Source: Sphingomonas sp. LY54 (lineage in GTDB: Bacteria > Pseudomonadota > Alphaproteobacteria > Sphingomonadales > Sphingomonadaceae). Taken from it: a stretch of DNA of 64,000 bases. The notes below the pieces were generated by a model. The model did no database searches. It saw nothing but the letters and a program-made list of their open reading frames with translations, and had not been told where the DNA came from. Where the stretch lies: NCBI RefSeq assembly GCF_035594035.1, contig NZ_CP141588.1:1302001-1366000 (forward strand), in the 5' to 3' direction. The position numbers were made by a program, and so were the translations under genes. This document shows, piece by piece, positions 14,755 through 23,535 of this stretch. Position 1 is the stretch's first letter. Every line of letters begins with the position of its first letter.

Positions 14755-17313
14755 CTAGCCGACGAACGGCAGGAGGATCGTGAATCCAGAGCCTGCAACC
14801 GCCGCAGCGACGGCGAGCCATGACCATTGGCCGTTGCGTACCGTATCGGGCGCGTTGCAGCGATTTACCGCGACGAGCGTCGGCAGAACGAAAATCGCCG
14901 CAAGGCACGCTAATGCGGTCGGAACGAACGAATCCGTATAGATCTGCTCGGCGACGCTCGTCCCGACGATCCACGTCAGATAGCCGGCTGCGGCGACCCC
15001 GCCCAGCCACTGCGGAAGAGGATTGGCGCACCGGGCATTCGCTGCGTTGAACAGCGGATAAAGCCAGATGATACCGAAGAAGGCGCGCCAGAAGGGCAGG
15101 ATGCCTGGGCTCGAGTGCCGCCGCTCCCACCGCCAATTCCTCCAGAACCAATATACCGCGTAAAGACCCCAAGTTGTGATGCTCAGCGTCAGAAATTTGG
15201 CACGCGGCACCGGATAGAGAATTTCGCCGTCCCGCTCCGTATCTTTGTGCGCCCTGGCATGCGCAAATCCGAACGCGATCACTATCGCGCCGACGATGGA
15301 CAACAGCAGGAGGGCTGCGCCGATCCCTTCTCCAAGTGCCGCGCCTTCCCCGATCGTGAGCTGCCAACTGACGTTGCTCTTCAGCGCGTCGGCGTCCTTG
15401 CGATAGGCGACGAAGTCATCCGCTGCGAGCAACGACCCCTTGGACACGAGCGAGAACAAAAGCGTGAGCGTGTCCCCTTCCCGCTTCTGGGCCAGCGAGA
15501 ACGTAAACGCCTTGCCGTCTATCCGGGTCTCGTCCAGCGGAGAGACCGACATGCCCGGCGTGACGAGGACGATTTTGTGCGTCCTGTTGACCGGATGAGA
15601 CAGGATCATCGGGTGTCTACGCCGGCCACCGTCCTGATAAGTGAACGTATCACTGAAGGCCGCTACGTAGATCGGGAAGGCTTTCAGCAAGGCACCATCG
15701 GCATAGGTAGAAGCCGGAAGAAAATAAGATTCGTGAACGATCAGGCGTCCCGCCTCGCGATCATCTTCTATGCGGAGGGGTTCTTGCGTCCGTAGGCCCG
15801 GATAATCGCTCGCGTAAAATTGCAGATACTCGGCTTCCTTTGTCGCCACGGCGCCGCCGGCTACGCTTGCGCGAATATTATCGGCCTCTCCGCCCCGATA
15901 GGTAGTCACGGCCTCGAGCCGAATCCCGTCCGGCCGTAGATTGTAGGTCTCAACCGCCTCGATTGTCGGGCCTGAAGGAAGCGTCTGCTGGATCCGCATA
16001 AGGTTTCGCTGGCCCGTGCGGATCGGCAACGCATAATCGTAGGCAAGCGGCGCTAGCGTATCGAGGGTGCCGCCCTGATGGGCAAGCGTAGGATCCAGCC
16101 AGTGATCCTTTCCGTTGACACGAGCGAGGACCACCACATGGTCGAAAGCACCGGGAGACGGGGCTTCACGCGGAAGAGCGGCGCCTTCATCCACGTCGGT
16201 GAGCGCCGGCCACGCCTCGATGCCCAGTCGACGGAGCAAGGTCACCAGCAGTTGCGCCTTGTCTTTGCAATCGCCCCACCCTTGGCGAACCACGTCCGCC
16301 GGCCGCCGCGGGCGATAGGAACCAGTTCCGATCGACATGCTCGTGTAGCGGATATTATCCTGCACCAGTCGCAGCGCCTTGATTGCCTTTACGGCGTCCG
16401 TCCCTCCTTGGCGTTCAATGCGCGCGGCCTCGTCGGCTAGGGCCGGGGGGAACTCGGACGTTCCGACGTAAAGCGGGAGCGCCCATTGCACGACCTCGCC
16501 CCAATCTGCCATCGTCGATACGGAAACCCGTTGCCACGGCCGATGCCACTGTGGCGTAGCCCGGTCCTGGCGTACCGGATCGGCATCAATTGCCGTCCAT
16601 TCCCTGATATCCCGGCCGCCGACCCGCTGCAGCCGCGCGGCGGGGGCGCCGCGGTAGCGATAAGCGTCCAACCGCTGCCCAGCCGGAACGTCTACACGGT
16701 AGCGGGTTAGGCCGACAGGGACGCCCCAGGCGAGTTGGTGGCCTGCAAAATAATGGCCGGGCCAGAGGGGTGGCCGCGCAGCCCAGCTCCAGCCGACATC
16801 GATGACATCGCCGACACGGACATCAGGGAGACGGAAAACTGCAGTGTGGACGCCCGTCAGGATGCCCTTGCCCAGTTCGCTCTCCTGACGAATTACGTCG
16901 ATATCGGTGCGGTTGATCACGTTTATCGGGCGGCCGTCCCGAACGATCGATACATGATGGAGCGTCAGGCCTTCGTATGAGGGATCGAAGCCGACCTCTA
17001 TCTGAGCCGCTTTTTCGAGCCCCGAACGATCGACAATCTTGTACGCGCGCCTGCGATAGGTCGTCTCGAGCGGTCCATCGACCCGCACCAGCGTGTCGTA
17101 GAGCAAATCGTAGAACCCGCCCTCCACCTGGCGAAGCCTTGCCGGGACAGGCTCGGGTATGGCTATTGGTATGACGAAGGCGGGCGGCGGCCCTTTGCGC
17201 ACCACAATCTGACCCGCCGCGCCGGCCTCGCTCGCCACAAGCAGCAGGATGCAAACTAGCGCGCACGCGAACAAGCGCCCGGCTAAGGCCGCGCCTCCCT
17301 GGAGCTTTGCCAC
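14755..17313 (-). CDS. DUF3857/transglutaminase-like protein with C-terminal membrane domain
   Basis: An 852-residue envelope protein. A signal peptide (about 1-33) leads into a DUF3857 domain (about 60-260), then a transglutaminase-like core with Cys349 in GWGDCKDKAQLL, His392 (FDHVVV) and Asp407 (HWLDPT). A membrane helix lies near 660-680. The last 155 residues (from about 698, YPVPRAKFLTLSITTWGLYAVYW) look like a separate multi-helix module resembling DUF4234. GTG at 17313 is used as start because it gives the signal peptide and follows AGGGGGGA; the open frame beyond is a shadow of pdxH and the CDF gene. The biochemical role is unknown. Confidence 0.8.
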   Translation of the reverse strand: MAKLQGGAALAGRLFACALVCILLLVASEAGAAGQIVVRKGPPPAFVIPIAIPEPVPARLRQVEGGFYDLLYDTLVRVDGPLETTYRRRAYKIVDRSGLEKAAQIEVGFDPSYEGLTLHHVSIVRDGRPINVINRTDIDVIRQESELGKGILTGVHTAVFRLPDVRVGDVIDVGWSWAARPPLWPGHYFAGHQLAWGVPVGLTRYRVDVPAGQRLDAYRYRGAPAARLQRVGGRDIREWTAIDADPVRQDRATPQWHRPWQRVSVSTMADWGEVVQWALPLYVGTSEFPPALADEAARIERQGGTDAVKAIKALRLVQDNIRYTSMSIGTGSYRPRRPADVVRQGWGDCKDKAQLLVTLLRRLGIEAWPALTDVDEGAALPREAPSPGAFDHVVVLARVNGKDHWLDPTLAHQGGTLDTLAPLAYDYALPIRTGQRNLMRIQQTLPSGPTIEAVETYNLRPDGIRLEAVTTYRGGEADNIRASVAGGAVATKEAEYLQFYASDYPGLRTQEPLRIEDDREAGRLIVHESYFLPASTYADGALLKAFPIYVAAFSDTFTYQDGGRRRHPMILSHPVNRTHKIVLVTPGMSVSPLDETRIDGKAFTFSLAQKREGDTLTLLFSLVSKGSLLAADDFVAYRKDADALKSNVSWQLTIGEGAALGEGIGAALLLLSIVGAIVIAFGFAHARAHKDTERDGEILYPVPRAKFLTLSITTWGLYAVYWFWRNWRWERRHSSPGILPFWRAFFGIIWLYPLFNAANARCANPLPQWLGGVAAAGYLTWIVGTSVAEQIYTDSFVPTALACLAAIFVLPTLVAVNRCNAPDTVRNGQWSWLAVAAAVAGSGFTILLPFVG

Positions 17314-17415
17314 TGACTGATCCCCCCTGATTTGTCCAAAGGGTTTGCACGGCCGAATAAGACGGTCAATCGCTCGGGAGTCGACACGTCGCGCAAAAAA
17401 TCGCAATTGGCTGCC

Positions 17416-17994
17416 ATGCTTCACGATCCCGATGCCCTCTTCGAGCAGTGGCTGGCCGAGGCGGAGAAATCCGAGCCGAACGACCCGAATGCGATGGCGC
17501 TCGCCACCGCCGACGCGCAGGGCCGGCCTTCGGTGCGGATGGTGCTGCTGAAGGGCCATGACGCGCGCGGCTTCGTCTTCTACACCAATCAGGACAGCCG
17601 CAAGGGCAACGACCTGGAGGCGAACGCCCAAGCCGCCTTGCTCTTCCATTGGAAGTCGCAGCGCCGCCAGGTGCGGATCGAAGGCGCGGTCGAGCCGGTG
17701 AGCGCGGCCGAAGCCGACCTCTATTTCGCGACGCGCAGTCGGGATTCGCAGCTCGGCGCCTGGGCGTCGGAGCAGTCGCGGCCGCTGGACCGGCGCGAGA
17801 CGTTCGAGGCGCGCTACGAGGAAGTCCGCGCCCGCTTCGACGGCGGCGACGTGCCGCGGCCGCCGCGCTGGTCCGGCTATCGGGTCGTGCCCGAGCGGAT
17901 CGAATTCTGGAGCGACCGCGCCCACCGCCTCCACGAGCGCCGCCTGTTCACGCGGTCGGGCGACGGGTGGAGCGAAGGATTGCTCTACCCGTGA
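17416..17994 (+). CDS. pdxH: Pyridoxamine 5'-phosphate oxidase PdxH
   Basis: FMN enzyme that oxidises pyridoxine/pyridoxamine phosphate to PLP, the cofactor needed by SerC elsewhere in the window. The 192 residues contain FMN-binding RPSVRMVLLKG and FYTNQDSRKGNDLEANAQAA parts, the SRDSQLGAWASEQS segment, and the C-terminal WSDRAHRLHERRLFTR signature. Starting at the ATG at 17416 gives MLHDPDALFEQW, where family members usually begin; an upstream TTG at 17332 is possible but less likely. The stop overlaps the next gene by four bases (GTGA). Confidence 0.93.
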   Translation: MLHDPDALFEQWLAEAEKSEPNDPNAMALATADAQGRPSVRMVLLKGHDARGFVFYTNQDSRKGNDLEANAQAALLFHWKSQRRQVRIEGAVEPVSAAEADLYFATRSRDSQLGAWASEQSRPLDRRETFEARYEEVRARFDGGDVPRPPRWSGYRVVPERIEFWSDRAHRLHERRLFTRSGDGWSEGLLYP

Positions 17995-18935
17995 CCGACG
18001 CCGAGAAGGAACGCGGCAGGCTGACCGCGCGCGCGGCGCTGGCGAGCGTCGCAATGGCGCTCTTCCTGCTTCTGCTGAAGGCGTTCGCGGCCTGGCACAC
18101 CGGCTCGGTCGCGATGCTCGGCTCCCTCGCCGATACCGGGCTCGATTTGCTTGCATCCTTGGTGACACTGTACGGCGTCCGCGTCGCGGCCGAGCCCGCC
18201 GACCACGACCACCGCTTCGGCCACGGCAAGGCCGAGGCGCTGGCGGCCCTGTTCCAGGTCGCACTGATCACCGCCTCGGCGGCGGGCATCGCCTGGCGCG
18301 CGATCGTTGCGCTGACCGAGGACCGGACCACCGCCGACGCCGAATTCGGCATCGGCGTCTCGATCGTCGCCATTGCCGCCACCTTCGGCCTGCTTGCCTA
18401 TCAGCGCCGCATCATCGCCCGGACCGGGTCGCTCGCGATCCAGGCCGACAACGTCCATTATCAGAGCGACCTTTTGCTCAACCTGTCGGTGATCGCGGCT
18501 CTGGTGCTCGACCAGTATCTCGGCCTCACCGGCGCCGATCCGGTGTTCGGCATCGCGATCGCATTGTGGCTCGCCTGGGGCGCGTTCAAGGCGTCGAGCC
18601 ACGCGATCGACCAGTTGATGGACAAGGAATGGCCCGAGGAGAAACGCCAGCGTTTCCTTGCCGCCGCTGCCGGCCATGGAGAGCTTCGCGGCATTCACGA
18701 TTTCCGCACGCGCCGCGCCGGATCGCGCGATTTCGCCCAGTTCCACATGTATGTCGATCCCGACATGAGCGTGCGCGACGCGCATCGCGTGATGGACGAG
18801 GTCGAGGCGCTGATCGCCCGCGACTTCCCCGATGTCGAAGTGCTCATCCATCTCGACCCCGAGGGCCATATCGACCATCCCGGCAACAAGCTCGTCGAGA
18901 CCGACGTCACCCCCTGGTTCGGGAAACGCCCATGA
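17991..18935 (+). CDS. Cation diffusion facilitator (CDF) family transporter
   Basis: A 314-residue inner-membrane divalent-metal/proton antiporter. Six helices are predicted, with metal-site motifs GSLADTGLDLLAS in helix II and DNVHYQSDLLLN in helix V (the HxxxD site of zinc- and iron-type CDFs). The cytoplasmic C-terminal domain (about 215-300) has FHMYVDPDMSVRDAH and HLDPEGH. FieF-like iron or zinc export is a reasonable guess. GTG at 17991 overlaps the pdxH stop, and its own stop overlaps the phzF-like start. Confidence 0.9.
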   Translation: MTDAEKERGRLTARAALASVAMALFLLLLKAFAAWHTGSVAMLGSLADTGLDLLASLVTLYGVRVAAEPADHDHRFGHGKAEALAALFQVALITASAAGIAWRAIVALTEDRTTADAEFGIGVSIVAIAATFGLLAYQRRIIARTGSLAIQADNVHYQSDLLLNLSVIAALVLDQYLGLTGADPVFGIAIALWLAWGAFKASSHAIDQLMDKEWPEEKRQRFLAAAAGHGELRGIHDFRTRRAGSRDFAQFHMYVDPDMSVRDAHRVMDEVEALIARDFPDVEVLIHLDPEGHIDHPGNKLVETDVTPWFGKRP

Positions 18936-19717
18936 GACTCCGCTTCGTCCAGGTCGACGCCTTCGCCGACCGCCCGTTCGCCGGCAATCCCGCGGCGGTC
19001 ATGCCGCTCGACGCCTGGCTCCCCGACGATGTGATGCAGGCGATCGCGGAAGAAAATAACCTCAGCGAGACGGCGTTCACCGTTCCTGCCACTGGCGACG
19101 CGGACTACGAGCTGCGCTGGTTCACGCCGACGACCGAAGTGGCCTTGTGCGGCCACGCTACTCTCGCGAGCGGCCATGTCCTGATCGAGGGCGATCAGGT
19201 GCGGTTCCGTACGCGGAAGGCAGGCGTGCTGACCGTGGGCCGCGACGGCGACGCGCTGACGCTCGATCTGCCGCAAACCCTGGTCCGTCCCGACCGGCAC
19301 GAGAGCCTGCTCGACGCGCTCGGCACGCCCGCCGGCGGAGTCCACCTGTCCTATGCCGGCGCCGAGGCGACCGCGATCATCCTGCTCGACAGCGCCGACG
19401 CGGTCCGCGCCTGCGCGCCCGACATGAAGGCTTTGGCCGGGATCGACCTGATGGCGATCGTCACCGCACCGGGCGACGGCGGCTATGACGTCGTCAGCCG
19501 CGTCTTCGTCCCGGCATGGGGCGTGGACGAGGATCCGGTGACAGGCTCGGCCCATGCCGCGCTGACGCCCTTCTGGTGCGACCGGATGGGCGGCGACAGC
19601 TTCACCGCCTTCCAAGCGAGCCGCCGCGGCGGCGTCGTGCGCTGCCGCCGCAAAGGGGAGCGCGTCGTCCTAGGCGGCGAATGCGTCACGGTGATCGAGG
19701 GCGAATATCTTCCCTAG
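18932..19717 (+). CDS. PhzF family isomerase-like protein
   Basis: A 261-residue member of the PhzF (diaminopimelate-epimerase fold) family. The N-terminal signature VDAFADRPFAGNPAAV and the catalytic Glu47 in ENNLSETAF are present, as is the second-half EDPVTGSAHAAL motif that mirrors GHATLASGH in the first half. At 261 residues it is shorter than typical members of about 290-300. No phenazine genes are near, so this is one of the many orphan PhzF enzymes of unknown substrate. It is the third gene of an overlapping trio with pdxH and the CDF transporter. Confidence 0.85.
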   Translation: MRLRFVQVDAFADRPFAGNPAAVMPLDAWLPDDVMQAIAEENNLSETAFTVPATGDADYELRWFTPTTEVALCGHATLASGHVLIEGDQVRFRTRKAGVLTVGRDGDALTLDLPQTLVRPDRHESLLDALGTPAGGVHLSYAGAEATAIILLDSADAVRACAPDMKALAGIDLMAIVTAPGDGGYDVVSRVFVPAWGVDEDPVTGSAHAALTPFWCDRMGGDSFTAFQASRRGGVVRCRRKGERVVLGGECVTVIEGEYLP

Positions 19718-20610
19718 ACATTAGCCGCACTGAACGTGTCGCACTGCGCGGGATCGCCGCTCTCCAGGCCGCGCCGCAGCCATTGCATGCGCTGGGCGCT
19801 CGATCCGTGGGTGAAGCTCTCCGGCACCACCCGGCCCTGGGCCGCACGCTGCAACGTGTCGTCGCCGATCGCCTCGGCGGCGCGCATGCCCTCCTCGACG
19901 TCGCCCGGCTCCATCCGCTCGCGGTTGCGGGCCGCCCACACGCCGGCATAGCAATCGGCCTGCAGTTCGACGCGCACCTGCACGGCATTGGCCTGGGCTG
20001 CGGGCAGGCGCTGCTGTTGCTGGCTCGCCTGCTCGAGGACGCCGGTGAGGAATTGGATGTGGTGGCCGACCTCGTGCGCGATCACATAGGCCTGGGCGAA
20101 ATCGCCGGCCGCGCCGAAGCGGTTCTGAAGCTCGGAATAGAAGCTGGTATCTAGATAGATGCTGTTATCGGTCGGGCAGTAGAAGGGGCCCATCGCCGCC
20201 TGCGCTGCGCCGCAGCCCGATTGGCCGCGGCCGTCGTAGAAGATGAACTGCGCCGGCCGGTAGGTCTGCTGGCTTTCGGTGAAAATCCGGCCCCACGTAT
20301 CCTCGGTCGAGGCCAGAACCTGGCAGGAGAAGCGGCTGGCCGCATCGACCGCGCAGGCCTGCGCCGCGCTGTTGGCACCCTGCGTCGCCTGGTGCGGGGC
20401 GACCTGGCTGCCGCCGCCGAGCATGCCGAGCGGATTGCCGCCGAGCAGCATCGCCCCCACCGCCAGGACGATGATGCCGAGGATGCCGAACCGGCTCGCG
20501 ACCAGGCCGAACAGCAGCCCGAACATGCCGCCGCCTCCGCCCCCGCCGCCGAATTTCATGCCGCGCTGATCGCCGACATTGTCGCTAGTCCGATAGTCGT
20601 CGAGGCGCAT
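19714..20610 (-). CDS. Neutral zinc metallopeptidase, YpfJ family
   Basis: A 298-residue membrane-anchored putative zinc protease. A Gly-rich N-terminus (residues 20-28, eight Gly) leads to one membrane helix (about 38-58), and a periplasmic catalytic domain carries H179-E180-V-G-H183-H184, with further ligands expected in the ELQADCYAGVW segment. Four conserved-looking cysteines (86, 96, 133, 145) could form disulfides. The substrate is unknown. Its end overlaps the PhzF gene's end by four bases. Confidence 0.85.
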   Translation of the reverse strand: MRLDDYRTSDNVGDQRGMKFGGGGGGGGMFGLLFGLVASRFGILGIIVLAVGAMLLGGNPLGMLGGGSQVAPHQATQGANSAAQACAVDAASRFSCQVLASTEDTWGRIFTESQQTYRPAQFIFYDGRGQSGCGAAQAAMGPFYCPTDNSIYLDTSFYSELQNRFGAAGDFAQAYVIAHEVGHHIQFLTGVLEQASQQQQRLPAAQANAVQVRVELQADCYAGVWAARNRERMEPGDVEEGMRAAEAIGDDTLQRAAQGRVVPESFTHGSSAQRMQWLRRGLESGDPAQCDTFSAANV

Positions 20611-20720
20611 CGCCGGTCCTTTTCGTTGCTGGGCCGAAGCGAGAATGCGCGGACAGGGCGGCTAGTTGCATTCCCGCGGGGACGGACCGAAAAGGCGGCA
20701 CGTCCCAGCGGAGAAAATAC

Positions 20721-21500
20721 GTGTTCCTCAAAGGCAAGACCGCCCTCATCACCGGATCCACCTCCGGCATCGGCCTCGCGATCGCCCGTGCCTTCGCTGC
20801 CGAGGGCGCCGACATCATGCTCAACGGCTTCGGCGACGCGACCGAGATCGAGACGATCCGCCGGGACCTCGAGAGCGGCGTGCGGGCGCGCTACAGCGAC
20901 GCGGACCTCACCAAGGCCGAGGCGATCGAGGCGTTGATGCGGCAGGCCAAAGAAGAACTCGGCGGCGTCGACATCCTCGTCAACAATGCCGGCATGCAGC
21001 ATGTCGCGCCGATCGACGAATTCCCCGTCGACAAATGGGACCTGATCATCGCGCTCAACCTCTCCGCCGCCTTCCACACGACGCGGCTCGCGCTGCCGGG
21101 CATGAAAGCCAAGGGCTGGGGCCGGATCATCAACACCGCATCGGCCCACTCGCTCGTCGCCTCGCCCAACAAGGCGCCCTATGTCGCGGCCAAGCACGGC
21201 ATTGCCGGCATGACCAAGGCGGTCGCGCTCGAGGCCGCGCAGAGCGGCGTCACCGTCAACTGCATCAGCCCGGGCTATGTCTGGACGCCGCTCGTCGAGA
21301 ACCAGATCCCCGACACGATGAAGGCGCGCGGCCTCACCCGCGAGCAGGTGATGAACGACGTCCTGCTCGCGGCCCAGCCGACCAAGCAGTTCGTCACCGT
21401 CGAGCAGGTCGCCGCGCTCGCCGCCTTCCTGTGCCGCGACGAAGCCTCGGCCATCACCGGCGCCAACCTGTCGATGGACGGAGGCTGGACGGCGCAGTAG
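20721..21500 (+). CDS. 3-hydroxybutyrate dehydrogenase (SDR family)
   Basis: A 259-residue short-chain dehydrogenase that interconverts (R)-3-hydroxybutyrate and acetoacetate with NAD+, used in polyhydroxybutyrate and ketone-body metabolism. Seen: cofactor motif TGSTSGIGLAIA (11-22), NNAG (88-91), catalytic S141, Y154 and K158 (PYVAAKHG). The stretch INTASAHSLVASPNKAPY and the C-terminal VTVEQVAALAAFLCRDEA are typical of BdhA rather than of FabG. It starts with GTG at 20721. No PHB genes lie nearby. Confidence 0.88.
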   Translation: MFLKGKTALITGSTSGIGLAIARAFAAEGADIMLNGFGDATEIETIRRDLESGVRARYSDADLTKAEAIEALMRQAKEELGGVDILVNNAGMQHVAPIDEFPVDKWDLIIALNLSAAFHTTRLALPGMKAKGWGRIINTASAHSLVASPNKAPYVAAKHGIAGMTKAVALEAAQSGVTVNCISPGYVWTPLVENQIPDTMKARGLTREQVMNDVLLAAQPTKQFVTVEQVAALAAFLCRDEASAITGANLSMDGGWTAQ

Positions 21501-21550
21501 AAGTACGGCTGGCAACCGGCGGAAGATCGGTGCCGTCACAGGGGAATGCA

Positions 21551-22195
21551 ATGAAGCTGGCCTACCTCCCGCCACTCGCGGCTCTTGCGCTCGGCGCGTG
21601 CGCGTCCGACGGGAACCGCGCCACGGCGACCCCTCCCGGCGCATCGGCGTCGCCCGACTGGCGCTCGATCGCGACGGACAGCGACCGCGAGCGGTTGCGC
21701 CAGTGGCGCACTGCGTTGGTCCGCGGCCTCGATAAAGCGCAGAAGGCCGGCCACGCCGCCTCCCTTTCGGAGGAAGGCAAGTTGCTGCAGCCCGATTCGG
21801 CGATCGCTTGGCGCGATCCGCGGGCCGGCGACTATCGCTGCCGCGTGATCAAGGTCGGCGGCAAGACCGAGGGCATGCTCGATTATGTCGCCTATCCCGC
21901 CTTCGCCTGCCGGATCCGCGTCGAGAACGGGCTGATGAGCTTCGCCAAGCTCTCCGGGTCGCAGCGGCCGATCGGCCTGTTCCTGCCCCATACCAGCGAG
22001 CGCATGGTCTTCCTCGGCACGCTCCAGCTGGGCGACGAGCATCGCGCGCTGCAATATGGTCGCGACCGCGAGCGCGACATGGCCGCCCTTGTCGAGCGGA
22101 TCGGCGAGCAGCGCTGGCGCCTCGTCTTCCCCTACCCCCATTTCGAATCCACGGTCGACATATTGGAGCTCGTCCCGGCCGGCTCCGACTCCTGA
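21551..22195 (+). CDS. DUF4893 lipoprotein
   Basis: A 214-residue protein with a lipoprotein signal (lipobox ALGAC, Cys17) and a DUF4893-like body: DWRSIATDSDRERLRQWR near the start and a beta-rich C-terminal half with GDYRCRVIKVG, YPAFACRI and HTSERMVFLGTL. Two cysteines (about 97 and 117) may pair. The function is unknown. The start ATG 21551 follows AGGGGAATGCA. It precedes an M20 amidohydrolase by 11 bases and probably shares its transcript. Confidence 0.75.
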   Translation: MKLAYLPPLAALALGACASDGNRATATPPGASASPDWRSIATDSDRERLRQWRTALVRGLDKAQKAGHAASLSEEGKLLQPDSAIAWRDPRAGDYRCRVIKVGGKTEGMLDYVAYPAFACRIRVENGLMSFAKLSGSQRPIGLFLPHTSERMVFLGTLQLGDEHRALQYGRDRERDMAALVERIGEQRWRLVFPYPHFESTVDILELVPAGSDS

Positions 22196-22206
22196 AGGAA
22201 GACATC

Positions 22207-23523
22207 ATGCGAAGCTATTTGATCGGTGCCGCGTTGGCACTGGTGATGACGACCGCGCCCGCCGCCGCAGCCGACCCGATCCGCGACGCCGTCGCGGCCG
22301 ATCTGCCGTCTTTGCTGACGATCTACCGCGATCTCCATGCCCATCCCGAGCTCAGCATGCAGGAGACGAAGAGCGCGGCGAAGCTCGCCGCCGAGGCCAA
22401 GAAGCTCGGCTTCGAAGTCACCACCGGCGTCGGCAAGACCGGCGTGGTCGCGGTGATGAAGAACGGGCCCGGCCCGGTGCTGCTGATCCGCGCGGACATG
22501 GACGCGTTGCCCGTCGACGAGCAGACCGGCCTCCCCTTCGCCAGCAAGGTGCGCGGCACCAGCACGGCCGGCGTCGAGAGCGGCATCATGCACGCCTGCG
22601 GCCACGACACGCACATGACGACCTGGATCGGCACCGCCCGCCGCCTCGCCGCGATGAAGAATCAATGGTCGGGCACGGTGGTGATGATCGCCCAGCCCGG
22701 CGAGGAAACCGGCGAGGGCGCCAAGGCGATGCTCGCCGACGGTCTGTTCACCCGCTTCCCGCACCCGACCCACGCGATCGCCTTCCACGACGCCGCAGTG
22801 CTCCCCGCCGGCGTGGTCGGCGTCTCGCCCGGCTACGCCACCGCCAATGTCGACAATGTCGACCTGATCGTGCGCGGCGTCGGCGGCCACGGCGCCGCCC
22901 CGCACGCGACACGCGACCCGATCGTGCTCGCCTCGCGCATCGTCGGCGCGCTGCAGACCTTGGTCAGCCGCGAGCTCGACCCGACCGAGCCGGCAGTGGT
23001 GACGGTCGGCAGCTTCCATTCGGGCGCCAAGCACAACATCATCTCCGACGAGGCGACATTGCTGATGACGGTGCGCAGCTATGGCGCCGGCGCGCGCCAG
23101 ACCCTGCTCGACGGTATCGCCCGCATCGCCCGCGGCGAAGCGATCGCCGCCGGCCTGCCCGAGGACCGCATGCCGATCGTCAAGATCGAGCGCGACAACA
23201 CGCCGGCGGCGCGCAACACCGATCCGTTCACCGAGCGGATGGCCACCGTCTTCACCGAGCGTTTCGGCGAAGCGCGCGTCGAGCGCACCAAGCCTTCGAT
23301 GGTCGGCGAGGATTTCGGCCGCTACCACCTCGCCGATCCCAAGATCCAAAGTCTGCTCTTCTGGGTCGGCGGCACGCCCAAGGCCAAGTGGGACGCGGCC
23401 GGCGGCGACATTTCCAAGCTGCCCAGCCTGCACAGCCCGTTTTGGGCGCCGGACGCGGAAGCCGTGATCGCAACCGCGACCGAAGCGATGACCGCCGCCG
23501 CGCTCGATGTTCTGAAGAAATAA
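22207..23523 (+). CDS. M20-family amidohydrolase, exported
   Basis: A 438-residue metallo-amidohydrolase of the hippurate/IAA-amino-acid hydrolase type, with a signal peptide (1-22, ending AAAADP) that places it in the periplasm. Metal ligands lie in RADMDALPVDE, C131-G-H133-D (HACGHDTHM) and PGEE (E166/E167); the dimerisation domain occupies about 205-320. It should split N-acyl amino acids or similar amides. AAGGAAG precedes the ATG at 22207. It lies between the DUF4893 lipoprotein and an exported alpha/beta hydrolase, a small set of envelope hydrolases. Confidence 0.9.
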   Translation: MRSYLIGAALALVMTTAPAAAADPIRDAVAADLPSLLTIYRDLHAHPELSMQETKSAAKLAAEAKKLGFEVTTGVGKTGVVAVMKNGPGPVLLIRADMDALPVDEQTGLPFASKVRGTSTAGVESGIMHACGHDTHMTTWIGTARRLAAMKNQWSGTVVMIAQPGEETGEGAKAMLADGLFTRFPHPTHAIAFHDAAVLPAGVVGVSPGYATANVDNVDLIVRGVGGHGAAPHATRDPIVLASRIVGALQTLVSRELDPTEPAVVTVGSFHSGAKHNIISDEATLLMTVRSYGAGARQTLLDGIARIARGEAIAAGLPEDRMPIVKIERDNTPAARNTDPFTERMATVFTERFGEARVERTKPSMVGEDFGRYHLADPKIQSLLFWVGGTPKAKWDAAGGDISKLPSLHSPFWAPDAEAVIATATEAMTAAALDVLKK

Positions 23524-23535
23524 GGCCGGTCGCGC

